Shown here: piece by piece, positions 8,052 to 16,464 of the stretch
How positions within the stretch are numbered: position 1 is the first letter of the stretch
Layout: each line of letters begins with the position of its first letter
NCBI GenBank assembly: GCA_029863525.1
Contig: JAOTVL010000009.1
Coordinates: 1 to 46,115, forward strand
Source: Gemmatimonadota bacterium
Lineage (GTDB): Bacteria; Gemmatimonadota; Gemmatimonadetes; Longimicrobiales; Gaopeijiaceae
Direction: 5' to 3'
Length of the DNA stretch: 46,115 nucleotides
Position numbers and translations under genes: made by a program
Notes under the pieces: model-generated
What the model saw: only the letters and a program-made list of their open reading frames with translations
Database searches by the model: none
Told to the model about the DNA's origin: nothing

Positions 8052-9254
8052 ATGACTCGAGAGGACTTCACGGTCATCGGTGGGGGCATCGTCGGGCTCG
8101 CGACCGCCCGCGCCCTCGTCCGGCGCGATCGCGGGTCGGTGCGCCTGATCGAAAAAGAGACTTCGCTCGCGCAGCACCAAAGCACGCACAACAGCGGTGT
8201 CCTGCACGCCGGCCTGCAGTACGAGCCCGGCACCGAGAAGGCCCGGCTCGCTCGGACAGGTATCCGACGCATGACCGAGTTCTGCCAGGAGCACGGGATC
8301 GCGCACGAGATCTGCGGCAAGCTCGTCGTGGCGAAGGACGACGAGGAGTTGCCACGCCTCGGCGTCATGTTGGAGCGCGGGCGGGCGAACGGACTACGCG
8401 GCCTTCGCCGGCTGACGAAGCAGGAGGCGTCCGAGGTCGAGCCGCACGTCCGATGCAGCGCGGCGATCCTCGTTCCGGAGGAGGGGATCGTCGACTTCGG
8501 CGGGGTCTGCAAGGCTTTGGAGGAGGAGCTCCGGCACGCAGGGGTCGAAATCGTCACCGGAGCGGAGGTTCAGGGCCTCCGCCGTGGTGCGAGCGAGTGG
8601 CGGATCGTCTCCTCGAGCGGCGAGTACCGAACACGGGTATTGGTCAACTGTGCGGGACTCCACTCGGACCGCATCGCCTCGATGGCGGGCGCACGACCGC
8701 CGGCCCGAATCGTGCCGTTCCGCGGCGAGTATCATCGACTTCGTCCGGATCGCGAATACCTCATTCGGCATCTCGTGTATCCCTTACCGGAGCCCGGGTT
8801 TCCTTTCTTGGGCGTACATTTCACGCGACGTATCGGCGGTGGAATCGACGCGGGGCCCAACGCCGTGCCGGCCTTCGCCCGGGAGGGATATCGGCTCTCG
8901 ACGATCGATGTGCGCGACATAGCGGACGCCGTATCCTATCCCGGCGTTTGGCGTTTCGCTCTCCGTCACCCTCGGATGGTCATCCGGGAGTTGGGCCAGT
9001 CGTTCGACCGACGCCGCTTCCTCGCCGCCCTCCAACGCCTCGTCCCCGACGTCCGAGTCGCAGATCTGATGCCCGGCGGTGCCGGAGTCCGGGCACAAGC
9101 CATGCTCCCCGACGGCTCCTTCGTCCACGACTTCCTCTGGGTCGACGGCCCTGGCGCGGTCCATGCGATCAACACGCCCAGCCCGGCAGCGACGGCTTCG
9201 CTCGTCATTGGTGAAGCCATCGCGGAGCGGGCGATCGCGCGACTCGATGCCTGA
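8052..9254 (+). CDS. lhgO: L-2-hydroxyglutarate oxidase (FAD)
   Basis: FAD-dependent oxidoreductase of the DAO/LhgO family, oxidising L-2-hydroxyglutarate (a by-product metabolite) to 2-oxoglutarate and passing electrons to the membrane quinone pool. The 400-residue product opens with the Rossmann dinucleotide motif VIGGGIVGLATARAL (residues 8-22). The family stretch HQSTHNSGVLHAGLQYEPG follows, then GKLVVA; a C-terminal PGGAGVRAQAM region matches the substrate/FAD lid. Length is normal (about 400). It starts at ATG 8052, just after a terminator, and appears monocistronic. A broader glycerol-3-phosphate dehydrogenase-like role is the alternative, but the GVLHAG region favours LhgO. Confidence 0.9.
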   Translation: MTREDFTVIGGGIVGLATARALVRRDRGSVRLIEKETSLAQHQSTHNSGVLHAGLQYEPGTEKARLARTGIRRMTEFCQEHGIAHEICGKLVVAKDDEELPRLGVMLERGRANGLRGLRRLTKQEASEVEPHVRCSAAILVPEEGIVDFGGVCKALEEELRHAGVEIVTGAEVQGLRRGASEWRIVSSSGEYRTRVLVNCAGLHSDRIASMAGARPPARIVPFRGEYHRLRPDREYLIRHLVYPLPEPGFPFLGVHFTRRIGGGIDAGPNAVPAFAREGYRLSTIDVRDIADAVSYPGVWRFALRHPRMVIRELGQSFDRRRFLAALQRLVPDVRVADLMPGGAGVRAQAMLPDGSFVHDFLWVDGPGAVHAINTPSPAATASLVIGEAIAERAIARLDA

Positions 9255-9416
9255 CCCGGGCGCGAGAGACTCCACGATCCCGTGCGGGACAAGCCCGGCA
9301 CCCGACGACGACACGGCCCACCCGTCCAACTTCGAGGGGCAGGGCTCCGGTACGGGCGAGGTCAGCCCTCGTCGTGCCCGGATCGATTCGTCGTTTCGCG
9401 CCCTGCTTCTACCATA

Positions 9417-9444
9417 TTGGACCCGTTGGACGCATTTCTATGCT
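9417..9444 (+). promoter_or_regulatory. candidate sigma-70-like promoter
   Basis: TTGGAC (9417-9422) and TATGCT (9439-9444) are separated by 16 bp. The pair sits 25 bp upstream of the 24-codon gene at 9469. This is sequence match only, with no other support. Confidence 0.35.
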
Positions 9445-9468
9445 GCGACCACCCATCCGAGGAGGCAC

Positions 9469-9543
9469 ATGGCAGCCAAGCGCCTAGAGAAACGCGCCAA
9501 GAAGACCGCGAAGATGCGCGCACACGGCTACGAGCCCGAATGA
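9469..9543 (+). CDS. 24-residue basic small protein
   Basis: A short reading frame MAAKRLEKRAKKTAKMRAHG then YEPE, preceded by a near-perfect Shine-Dalgarno (GAGGAGG, ending about 4 nt before the ATG). Its stop overlaps the next gene's ATG as ATGA. The strong ribosome site and the overlap argue for translation, either as a small basic protein or as a leader that couples translation to the membrane protein behind it. It is very Lys/Arg-rich (10 of 24 residues), consistent with nucleic acid or ribosome contact. No family recognised. Confidence 0.5.
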   Translation: MAAKRLEKRAKKTAKMRAHGYEPE

Positions 9544-9842
9544 CCTTCCACATGAAAGTCGTCGCGCGATCGAAGGCCGAGCAGAACCGCGCTGCCGTGG
9601 ACCCCTGGACAGTCGTCCATTTCGCTGCCGGGCTCGCTGCGGGTCTCGTAGAGGCACCCCTGCGCGCCGCCTTGCCGTTGGCGGTGCTTTACGAGGTGAT
9701 CGAGCAAGAGCTCGAAAGGCGTGACGTCGGAAAAGAGTTCTTCGAGACAAGCAGGCCCGAGTCGATGGTCAACGCAGCAGTGGACGTCGCCATCTTTGCG
9801 GCGGGGCATTGGCTCGGCCGGATGTGGAACACGACACGGTGA
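9540..9842 (+). CDS. small membrane protein, unknown function
   Basis: 100 residues from ATG 9540 (in-frame ATG 9552 is an alternative start). Two hydrophobic stretches, VVHFAAGLAAGLVEAPLRAA near 22-41 and MVNAAVDVAIFAAGHWLG near 78-95, flank a charged segment YEVIEQELERR...FFETSRPES. This looks like a two-helix membrane protein with a conserved-looking polar loop (VIEQELE, SRPESMVNA). It is coupled to the preceding 24-codon gene by an ATGA overlap. I do not recognise the family and assign no function. Confidence 0.6.
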   Translation: MTFHMKVVARSKAEQNRAAVDPWTVVHFAAGLAAGLVEAPLRAALPLAVLYEVIEQELERRDVGKEFFETSRPESMVNAAVDVAIFAAGHWLGRMWNTTR

Positions 9843-9918
9843 GGCGACAAGTGACGGCACCTTGTGATGTGAGGTTTTCTCTCGGCAGACGTTCGGTCGT
9901 GTCGGCCTTGGCGGTTGT

Positions 9919-10641
9919 CTAGCGGTCTCCGAAGAAGAACGCGATCGAGGCCGAAAGTAGATCGGCTTCGAACAGTGCTTTACCGCGGCGGGCCCCGAGC
10001 GACCACCGGGCTAGCTGCTCGTCGGGCGTCACCGTCCGCATCGCCTCCATCGCGGCCAGCGCCCGGGCCCTCGCTTCCTTCGCGGACGGGTCACCGGATC
10101 GAGCGGCATCGGCTTCACTGAGAGACCGGAGGGTCTTCTCCACCGCATCTGCGTCCAAGACCGAGAGGGGTGACCCGCAATGCCCGCAGGCGAAGCCTTT
10201 CGTCAGATCGACCGGTGCCCCACAGCTCGAGCATTGGACGTGCTTCACCTCTGCCTTGAGCCGTTCCTTCTCCAGCGGGTTCAACTCACGAACGAACTGC
10301 TTCTCCTTGAGGAACTCGGAGAACGGCGTCAGGCGACCGTGACCCGTCGGGCAGGCATAATAGGAGAAGCGGCCCGCCTTCCCGATGTCCTGCTTGAGCG
10401 AGAGCCGGCGTCGGCATCGAGGACAAGCCGTGCGACTCCGGAGCGAGTGACGAGGGTCGTCGCGATGCTCGTGAAGCATCTGAAAGAGATCCAGGGTCCC
10501 GCGTGGTGAAAGCTGAATGCTCTCGCGCTTGTCGAACCAGAGCACGTGGCACGCAAAACAAAGATCGACCTCGATCCCCGGACCGTAGACGCCGTCGATG
10601 TCCGCCTGGTCCGTCGCTGCGTCGCAATTGGGACAGTTCAC
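9919..10641 (-). CDS. triple zinc-ribbon protein, TFIIB-type zinc finger family
   Basis: 240-residue soluble protein with three four-cysteine zinc ribbons. The first is CPNC near residue 3 paired with CFAC near 28-31 and a trailing LWFD, as in the zf-TFIIB family of bacterial proteins. The second is CPRC near 73-76 with ACPTGHG. The third is CSSC near 136 with CGHC near 152. A C-terminal Ala/Arg-rich helical tail follows and ends in AFFFGDR. Zinc binding is a safe inference from the Cys spacing; the partner (nucleic acid or protein) is unknown. It lies alone on the minus strand, tail to tail with the small membrane protein gene. Confidence 0.75.
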   Translation of the reverse strand: MNCPNCDAATDQADIDGVYGPGIEVDLCFACHVLWFDKRESIQLSPRGTLDLFQMLHEHRDDPRHSLRSRTACPRCRRRLSLKQDIGKAGRFSYYACPTGHGRLTPFSEFLKEKQFVRELNPLEKERLKAEVKHVQCSSCGAPVDLTKGFACGHCGSPLSVLDADAVEKTLRSLSEADAARSGDPSAKEARARALAAMEAMRTVTPDEQLARWSLGARRGKALFEADLLSASIAFFFGDR

Positions 10642-10805
10642 TGCGGATCCCTCATCGAGCGGTCAGGAGACGGTGAGGTCGAGTCTCGAAGACTCCGACT
10701 CACGGGTCAAGACGAAACAAAGCGAGGACGAGACGCGGACGGGTTTCGACTCCCGGACACGTCGCGTCCTCGCAGACCAGCTGGGCCAGCGGAGACCGAG
10801 ATCGG

Positions 10806-11399
10806 TCAGTGCATGGTGGCGAGCACCTCGCCGAGAAGAGGCCGGGACGACTCCACGAACTCGGAGAGGTTACTGGTCGTGTCCCGCAGGTACTGACGCT
10901 CTTGCTCCAACTGCTCGAGCATCTGATCGCGATATTTGCTCCAACGCTTGATCCTCTTGGTCATCTTCTTGGCGGCCTGACGAGCTTCGGTCTGGTCCAA
11001 GAGCTCGAGGACCTCGGTCTTGGTGACGAGGCCGCGGGCCGCGTTGCGTGCGGTGTGCTGGTAGCTCACCTCGGTAGGGAACGCCTCAGGGTCCTCCGCG
11101 AGCTTCTCGACCGCTTGGACCACCTTCTGGAGCTCGGCGATCTCTGACTCCTTCTCGTCGAGCTCCTCGCCGACGTTGCGCTTCATCCGGGTGGCGCCGC
11201 TCTTGACCAGCTTCGCCATTTCCTTGCTGAGCTCGGCGATCGGGTCACTCTTGAAGGGCGCCGTGGCTGCCCAGTCGAGTGTGTCGCTGGCCTTGGCGAG
11301 CGCGCGACGGAGCTGTTCTCGCTGCCGTACTTTGAGTCGGCCGTGCTGTTTCACGCGAGCGACCGCGATCGCCGCTATTTCACTGGTGACCCGCTTCAT
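10806..11399 (-). CDS. helical coiled-coil protein, unknown function
   Basis: 197 residues, no signal peptide or membrane segment, almost entirely charged helix. Heptad-like stretches occur around ELDEKESEIAELQKVVQAVE (near 78-97) and YRDQMLEQLEQERQYLR (near 155-171). Nothing identifies a family. The upstream region carries a two-part element (11490-11520) also found in front of the sdh operon, so the genes may share a regulator. The shared element is visible; the regulator is inference. Confidence 0.65.
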   Translation of the reverse strand: MKRVTSEIAAIAVARVKQHGRLKVRQREQLRRALAKASDTLDWAATAPFKSDPIAELSKEMAKLVKSGATRMKRNVGEELDEKESEIAELQKVVQAVEKLAEDPEAFPTEVSYQHTARNAARGLVTKTEVLELLDQTEARQAAKKMTKRIKRWSKYRDQMLEQLEQERQYLRDTTSNLSEFVESSRPLLGEVLATMH

Positions 11400-11489
11400 T
11401 TCCGGGGACCGGGCCGCTGCCTGTCGTGCTGTCGTGTCGTTCTTCCCTTCTCGAGAAATGACGTACCTCCCCCATCCTAGTGAAACTGA

Positions 11490-11520
11490 GACGCAACCGT
11501 ATGGGAGGCTGTTACGCCCC
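11490..11520 (-). promoter_or_regulatory. two-part element shared with the sdh upstream region (copy A)
   Basis: On the plus strand, GACGCAACCG (11490-11499) and GCTGTTACGCCCC (11508-11520) are separated by TATGGGAG. Exactly the same two blocks, joined without a spacer, lie at 34010-34032. Both copies read in the same orientation, 90-140 bp upstream of a minus-strand gene. Read on the minus strand, copy A also looks like an ECF-sigma promoter (GTAACA, 16 bp, CGTCT). Confidence 0.45.
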
Positions 11521-11548
11521 TGAGCGCGGAAGGTTCCCGAAGCCGTTG

Positions 11549-12631
11549 TCAGCGCACGCGATAGCGCAGCAGAGCCCCCACACCGCCCGCTTCGCTTTGC
11601 AGCACGTCGCCGGCGCCACGCCCTACCTCGACCACGGACGCACCGTGCTCGAAGGCCGCTCCCTCGAAATGATCCGCCCGGTCCGAACTGGCCCGGTGGA
11701 AGCTGTCGGCGATCACCAGAGTGTCCACCCGGCCTTCGACCAGGGCACGCTCGGTTTCCTCCTCCCCGAGGCAGGCGTCTCCGTCGGATCTCGCGGCGTT
11801 CAGCAGCCGATCGACGAGTTCGCTCTGCAACGCATCCGAAATGTCGGACGCCCCGGCCTCGACTTCGGTCCGCAGCTCGGCATCAGACATGTCGAAGCTC
11901 AGTGAGCCCCTTACGCGGCGACGATCCCGGGCAAAGTCCCCGAGCGCCTCCTCGAGGGCGTCGACGGTGCGGTCAACACCGCCGATGACCAGGAGTCCGT
12001 CTCGGTCCACCTCGGATCTTACCTCCTCGGCCACTCGCGTGACCAGCCGCCCCCGTTCGACGTCGAGGAGACGCTGGGCCGCGTCTGTCCCCGTCTCGCC
12101 GCGAATCCCCGAGTGCGTGCTGGCGACCTTCCCGGCGTTCACGTCCGAGAGATCACCCAGGTACGTGTCCGCCTCCAGATAGTTCTGCTGCGATAGTCGA
12201 CCCATGCGGTATCTCAGTATCCTCGCGCGCCGGCTGTCGATCACGACGGCCACGACAGGTCGTGCCTGCTTCAGAGCCCTCGTATAGGGGGCGACCCGGA
12301 GGCCATCCTCCCACCGAACCAGATTCGGCATCGGAACCGGTAGGCTCTCGGAGTGGATGAGCCCTTCGTGGGTGGCGAATCCGACCCACCCCTTTCCGGA
12401 CAAGAAACCACCCTCCTTCTCCTCCAGCGGCTCGCGCAGGAACTCGAACGCGCGATCGAACCGCTCCGGGTCACCGACCCGCTCCCGCTCCTGAGCGACC
12501 GCGGTCTTGAGCGCAATGCGCCACTTCCCCCGTTCCGCGAAGTCCGTCTGGTCGGCATCCAGATAGATGCTCAAGACGGGGTCCTTTCGGTGTGCCTTGT
12601 AAAGATTCGCGAGCTGTTCGGGGGCGAGCAT
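11549..12631 (-). CDS. baeRF (bacterial eRF1-like) domain protein
   Basis: 360 residues, starting at ATG 12631 with GGAAGGA about 9 nt upstream; the frame is open further upstream but reads as non-protein. It matches the bacterial/archaeal eRF1-like (baeRF) families: an N-terminal domain with LSIYLDADQTD (19-30), then VVAVVIDSRRARILRY (126-141), the usual start of the middle domain, and a C-terminal eRF1_3/L7Ae-like domain with VDTLVIADS and a final VGRGAGDVLQSEAGGVGALL. Release-factor relatives carry a GGQ loop; the matching region (GIRGETG, 175-181) lacks GGQ, so a peptide-release role is unlikely. Ribosome rescue or translation stress is the family-level guess. Confidence 0.75.
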   Translation of the reverse strand: MLAPEQLANLYKAHRKDPVLSIYLDADQTDFAERGKWRIALKTAVAQERERVGDPERFDRAFEFLREPLEEKEGGFLSGKGWVGFATHEGLIHSESLPVPMPNLVRWEDGLRVAPYTRALKQARPVVAVVIDSRRARILRYRMGRLSQQNYLEADTYLGDLSDVNAGKVASTHSGIRGETGTDAAQRLLDVERGRLVTRVAEEVRSEVDRDGLLVIGGVDRTVDALEEALGDFARDRRRVRGSLSFDMSDAELRTEVEAGASDISDALQSELVDRLLNAARSDGDACLGEEETERALVEGRVDTLVIADSFHRASSDRADHFEGAAFEHGASVVEVGRGAGDVLQSEAGGVGALLRYRVR

Positions 12632-12936
12632 GAGCGCGTCCTTCCGTCCCAGGGTGATCGCCGAAGGTGGACGCACAAATATAACTGATCGCTCGCTCGC
12701 CACACTTTCGATCGATCCCGCGTCACCGAGGTGACATCGACACGCATGTCGTTGTTGTAACATGTGTTACGCGTTCTCTTCGGCATGCTGATGCTCGCCT
12801 TTGAAGAGAGATCGCGGGCGTCGTGTCCTGTTGCCCGATCAAGCGATACTGTGGTAGTTGGGGGACGAACGTCTGCCTCGGCTCCCCGGCTTCTGACTGA
12901 CGAGCGGACACCACGTTATCCCGACAACACACCGGC
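12632..12936. promoter_or_regulatory. divergent intergenic region with two 6-2-6 palindromes
   Basis: This 305-bp region separates the baeRF gene (minus) from the DUF3810 gene (plus). It holds two inverted repeats of the same geometry: GTCACC-GA-GGTGAC (12722-12735) and GTAACA-TG-TGTTAC (12757-12770), their centres 35 bp apart. That is typical spacing for dimeric-regulator sites on one face of the DNA. The 12770-12936 part shows no gene and nothing else I can support. Confidence 0.45.
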
Positions 12937-14097
12937 ATGGAACCCCCTCTCCCCGACGCTGAGGACCGAACCGGGCCCGCCTCCGTGCTGGGGCTTCGGT
13001 TGTTTCTCGCAGGGGTCGCCGTCGCGATCTGCGCCGCGGCCCTCGGGATGGCCCCCGACGTCGTGGAGCGGTTGTATGCCCCGTGGTTCGGGCCGGAGAT
13101 GGCCCGCAGACTCTCTCTTCTGACGGGTTGGATACCGATCTCCGTGGGTGCCCTCCTCGCCGTCGCGACGGTCGGCGCGGGCACCGTTCGTGTGGCCCTC
13201 GGCATCCGACGACTTCGTGAGGGACGCCCTCTACGACTCGTAGCGAGGGACGGCGCGAACGAGCTCGGCGGCGCCCTCGGGGTCTTCCTCGTGCTCTTCT
13301 ACCCGCTCTGGGGACTCAACTACGCACGAGCACCGCTCGACGAGCGGCTCGGCCTACGCACCGAGGCCCCGGCGGACCAGAACGCGCTGCGTTCGTTCGC
13401 CGCGGTCGCTGCGGAGGCCACCAATGCGGCGTATCGCAGCCTGCATGGCGGCGCCAGCGACATCGGGCGCCCGACCGAGCAGGCCCGGGACGCCGCGACC
13501 CTGTCGGGGCACCTCGAAGTCGGGTGGGGCCGGCTGGTCGAGTCACTCTCCTTGAGCGAGGCCGCCGGAAAACGCTACGGGCCGGCCAAGGAAAGGGGCG
13601 CAACGTGGCTGCTCGAGTCGCTGGACATCGCCGGTATCTACGTCCCCTTCACGGGCGAAGCCACGGTGAATGGGGCACAGCCCGACCTGAGCCTGCCGGC
13701 GGTCGTCGGCCACGAACAAGCGCACCAGCGGGGGATCGCCAGGGAGAACGAGGCCTCGTTCGCCGGAATGCTGGCGGCCATCCACTCCGAGGACCCACTC
13801 GCGCGGTACTCGGGATGGGCCCGTATCCTGCGGTCGCTTCATTACGACCTGAGCGTCGTGGATCGGGACGGAGCGCGCGAAATCGCTCGCTCACTCCACC
13901 AGGGAGTGCGGCGAGATTGGGAGGCGTACGCGGAATGGCTCAGAGCCTCCGCGAGCGCGGCGGCTCCCGTAGTGTCCGCCACCAACGACGTGTACCTGAG
14001 GACGCACGGCGTGCCAGATGGCGTGGAGAATTACGGCCGCGTCAGCACCCTGTTACTCGAATGGGCCCGTCGGCACGACGGTTTTCTGGCCCGGTAG
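12937..14097 (+). CDS. DUF3810 membrane protein, putative zinc peptidase
   Basis: 386-residue member of the DUF3810 family. Three N-terminal membrane segments (near 21-42, 64-87 and 105-125, the last running into YPLWGLNYARAP) precede a large domain. That domain carries HEQAHQRG, an HExxH zinc-site pattern with H259, E260 and H263, and downstream ENEASFAG, which could supply the third ligand. LTGWIPISVGALL (near 61) matches the family's conserved early motif. The family fold suggests a membrane-bound zinc metallopeptidase facing the periplasm; substrate unknown. It ends 3 bp before the convergent antiporter gene. Confidence 0.8.
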   Translation: MEPPLPDAEDRTGPASVLGLRLFLAGVAVAICAAALGMAPDVVERLYAPWFGPEMARRLSLLTGWIPISVGALLAVATVGAGTVRVALGIRRLREGRPLRLVARDGANELGGALGVFLVLFYPLWGLNYARAPLDERLGLRTEAPADQNALRSFAAVAAEATNAAYRSLHGGASDIGRPTEQARDAATLSGHLEVGWGRLVESLSLSEAAGKRYGPAKERGATWLLESLDIAGIYVPFTGEATVNGAQPDLSLPAVVGHEQAHQRGIARENEASFAGMLAAIHSEDPLARYSGWARILRSLHYDLSVVDRDGAREIARSLHQGVRRDWEAYAEWLRASASAAAPVVSATNDVYLRTHGVPDGVENYGRVSTLLLEWARRHDGFLAR

Positions 14098-14100
14098 CGC

Positions 14101-15879
14101 CTACCTGCTCACCATCGCGAGCAACCGATCACCGGGCTTCGGCTCGAGCGGTTTGTCCTGCGTCGCAACGTGCATATCCCCACCCGAGGAGAGCGTAAGC
14201 ACGGGAACCGCGTCCGGGCCGTGCTCCCTCCTCCACTCGTCGAAGCCGAATTCCTCCGTGAGGAGTGTCACCGTGAACTCGGCCCCTTTCTCGAGCCTCT
14301 TCTGCAGCTCGTCGTAGCCTAGGTCGTCGTCGAACATGACGCGGGCCCGCAGCTCGGCACCGAGCTCCGCCGACCCCTTTCTCGCGTCCCGCGCCTCGGT
14401 GAGCTGGAAGAGGTTCTCCCGGCCGAAGAGATGCACGAAGTGTCTCGCGGAGAGCGCGTTGACCTCGTCATTGGGGGTCATCGCGAAGATCTTCCCGATG
14501 CCGGGCAGCTCGAGCTCCTCATCCGCCTTGTCGCTCAAGACGCTTCCATGATAGGTGCGCAGGCCCTCGAGCCGGGCCGTCGCGATGTGGCGCGCGTTGG
14601 TGTCGACCAGGAGCGTGGGGATCCTGAGCACGCCCAGCGCTCTCGCCAGGGCCCGACCCACCTCATGGGCGCCGACGATCAGTACGCCGTTCGGGTTCCG
14701 CTCCGCGATTCCGAGGCGAAGCGCGAGCGGCCTACCCAGGAGCCCGTAGAACGTGACGGTGCCCGCGATCACGAAGAACACGAGCGGTACGAGGCGGCCG
14801 GCACCAGCGTATCCCTCCGCCTCGAGTCGGAGCGCGAAGACGGCGGTCACGGCGGCCGCGACGACGCCGCGCGGGGCCATCGCCGCCAGGAACAGGCGAT
14901 CTCTCGCCTCCAGGCTGCTCCCCGCCGTCGAGATCGCCACCGCAACAGGACGAACCACCGCGATCAAGAGCCCGAGAAACACAAACTCCGGCACGGCGAG
15001 CTCCCGTAGGTCCGCCCACTGGACACGGGCCGCGAGGAGGATGAACAGGGTAGAGATCAGGATGACCTGCAGGTTCTCTTTGAACTCCATGATGTGGCTG
15101 AGGTCGACCCGCCGCTGATTCGCGAGCGCAACACCCATGACGGTCACGGCCATGAGCCCGGCTTCGTGCTGGAACAGGTTGGCCAGCGCATATCCGAGAA
15201 GGGCGAGTCCCAGCGCCGACGCGCTGTGCAGGTGGTCGGGAATCCAGTAGCGCGAGAGGCAAACCACAAGGATCCACGCGGGAGCCAAGCCGAACACCAT
15301 GCCGGACGCGATCGTGTTGGCGATCCCGGCGAGCGCCGGCGTGAAGCCACCGTCGAGGAGGGCCTCGAACACCAACACAGCGAGCACGGCTCCGATCGGG
15401 TCGATCAGGATCCCTTCCCATTTCAGCACCGCTCCTCCGGGGCCCGTCGGACGAATCTGACGGAGGAGCGGGATCACGACGGTTGGGCCCGTCACGGTCA
15501 GGACCGCGCCCACCAGAATCGAAAGAGACCACGAGAAGTCGAGCACGTAGCGCGCGCCGAGCGCACCAAAGCACCAGGTGGTCACGGTGCCGAGAGTCAC
15601 CAATTTCACGACGACCCCGAATCGCTCGCCCAATTCGGGCAGGTGCAGGGTGAGCGCACCCTCGAAGAGCAGGATGGCAACCGAAATCGCGACGAAGGGG
15701 AGGAGTAGATCGCCGAACATGGCATCGGTGCGCACCAAGCCGAGCCCCTCCGGCCCGGCCGCGACCCCGAAAATCAACAGCAGGAGAATCGCAGGTAGTC
15801 GAAGTCGCCACCCGAGCCACTGCGCCACTCCCCCGAGCACCGCAACCGACACCAGCCCGATTACGAACGATTCACGCAT
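14101..15879 (-). CDS. cation/proton antiporter fused to a TrkA-N domain
   Basis: 592-residue CPA-family antiporter exchanging Na+ or K+ for H+ across the inner membrane. About 12 membrane segments span residues 1-390 (start SFVIGLVSVAVLGGVAQWLG; GAVLTVTGPTVVIPLL in the transport core). A cytosolic Rossmann/RCK (TrkA-N) domain follows, with the nucleotide loop IVGAHEVGRALARALG near 400 and VDTNARHIATARLEGL. The C-terminal 100 residues form an acidic regulatory domain ending in GDRLLAMVSR, as in TrkA-C. Fusions of antiporter and RCK domains are known (KefC-like, and Na+/H+ exchangers with TrkA). Ion specificity cannot be read from sequence. Confidence 0.88.
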   Translation of the reverse strand: MRESFVIGLVSVAVLGGVAQWLGWRLRLPAILLLLIFGVAAGPEGLGLVRTDAMFGDLLLPFVAISVAILLFEGALTLHLPELGERFGVVVKLVTLGTVTTWCFGALGARYVLDFSWSLSILVGAVLTVTGPTVVIPLLRQIRPTGPGGAVLKWEGILIDPIGAVLAVLVFEALLDGGFTPALAGIANTIASGMVFGLAPAWILVVCLSRYWIPDHLHSASALGLALLGYALANLFQHEAGLMAVTVMGVALANQRRVDLSHIMEFKENLQVILISTLFILLAARVQWADLRELAVPEFVFLGLLIAVVRPVAVAISTAGSSLEARDRLFLAAMAPRGVVAAAVTAVFALRLEAEGYAGAGRLVPLVFFVIAGTVTFYGLLGRPLALRLGIAERNPNGVLIVGAHEVGRALARALGVLRIPTLLVDTNARHIATARLEGLRTYHGSVLSDKADEELELPGIGKIFAMTPNDEVNALSARHFVHLFGRENLFQLTEARDARKGSAELGAELRARVMFDDDLGYDELQKRLEKGAEFTVTLLTEEFGFDEWRREHGPDAVPVLTLSSGGDMHVATQDKPLEPKPGDRLLAMVSR

Positions 15880-15990
15880 GGACGCACGTACTCCGAGGCA
15901 GTGGGGTCTGCAGGGGTTAGTTCTTCGAGCTAGGCGCCGAGAACGGTGCTCATGTCTCGGAAGCCGCGGCGCTCAAGGTAATCAAGATGC

Positions 15991-16365
15991 TCAGTCGCCC
16001 GTCGATTCGTCGGACGAAATGGTGAGCAAGAGGGCAGTGTCTTCCAGTGCCCGGATGTCCTGGGCGTGACCCGGTCCGAAGAAAAGGACCTGCCCCTCGC
16101 CGATCTCGTACTGCTCGTCTCCGACCCGGTAGCGAAGTCGGCCCTGGACGGGTTGGAGCGTCATCGGCGCGGCGGCGTGGTGGGTTCCGATGTCGATTCC
16201 GGCGGCCACCACCGTCAGGGTCAACCGAAACGAACCGGCCTTGATCAGCGTCCGCCCGACACGACCGCTCCGCGCGTACCCGTCTTCGCCCCGCAACTCC
16301 GCAATCTGGGACGAGAGGTCGAACGTGAGGTTCTCACCTGAGAGCGCTCGGGACATGGACGTCAT
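15991..16365 (-). CDS. cupin-domain protein
   Basis: 124-residue single-domain cupin, a small beta-barrel that often binds a metal and either senses or converts a small molecule. Start ATG 16365 has GGAGG 6-7 nt upstream. The cupin halves are recognisable: GIDIGTHHAAAPMTLQPVQG with the paired histidines (near 56-75), then GEGQVLFFGPGHAQDIRAL (near 88-106). No DNA-binding domain is attached, so it is an enzyme or binding protein rather than an AraC-type regulator. Divergent from ppc over about 100 bp with a shared AGTATACT. Stress-defence or detoxifying cupins have this size; substrate unknown. Confidence 0.75.
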   Translation of the reverse strand: MTSMSRALSGENLTFDLSSQIAELRGEDGYARSGRVGRTLIKAGSFRLTLTVVAAGIDIGTHHAAAPMTLQPVQGRLRYRVGDEQYEIGEGQVLFFGPGHAQDIRALEDTALLLTISSDESTGD

Positions 16366-16398
16366 GCGGACCTCCCCGGGTTTCGAATGGCGTGACTC

Positions 16399-16406
16399 AG
16401 TATACT
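16399..16406. promoter_or_regulatory. palindromic -10-like element between cupin and ppc genes
   Basis: AGTATACT is self-complementary and gives a TATACT hexamer on both strands, the best -10-like sequence in the 99-bp gap between two divergent genes. No convincing -35 was found on either side, so this is weak. Confidence 0.3.
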
Positions 16407-16464
16407 GTGCTGCTGGCGAGAACGCCGAGTCCCAACGCCATTTCGTGCCGAACGTCGGAGTGCC

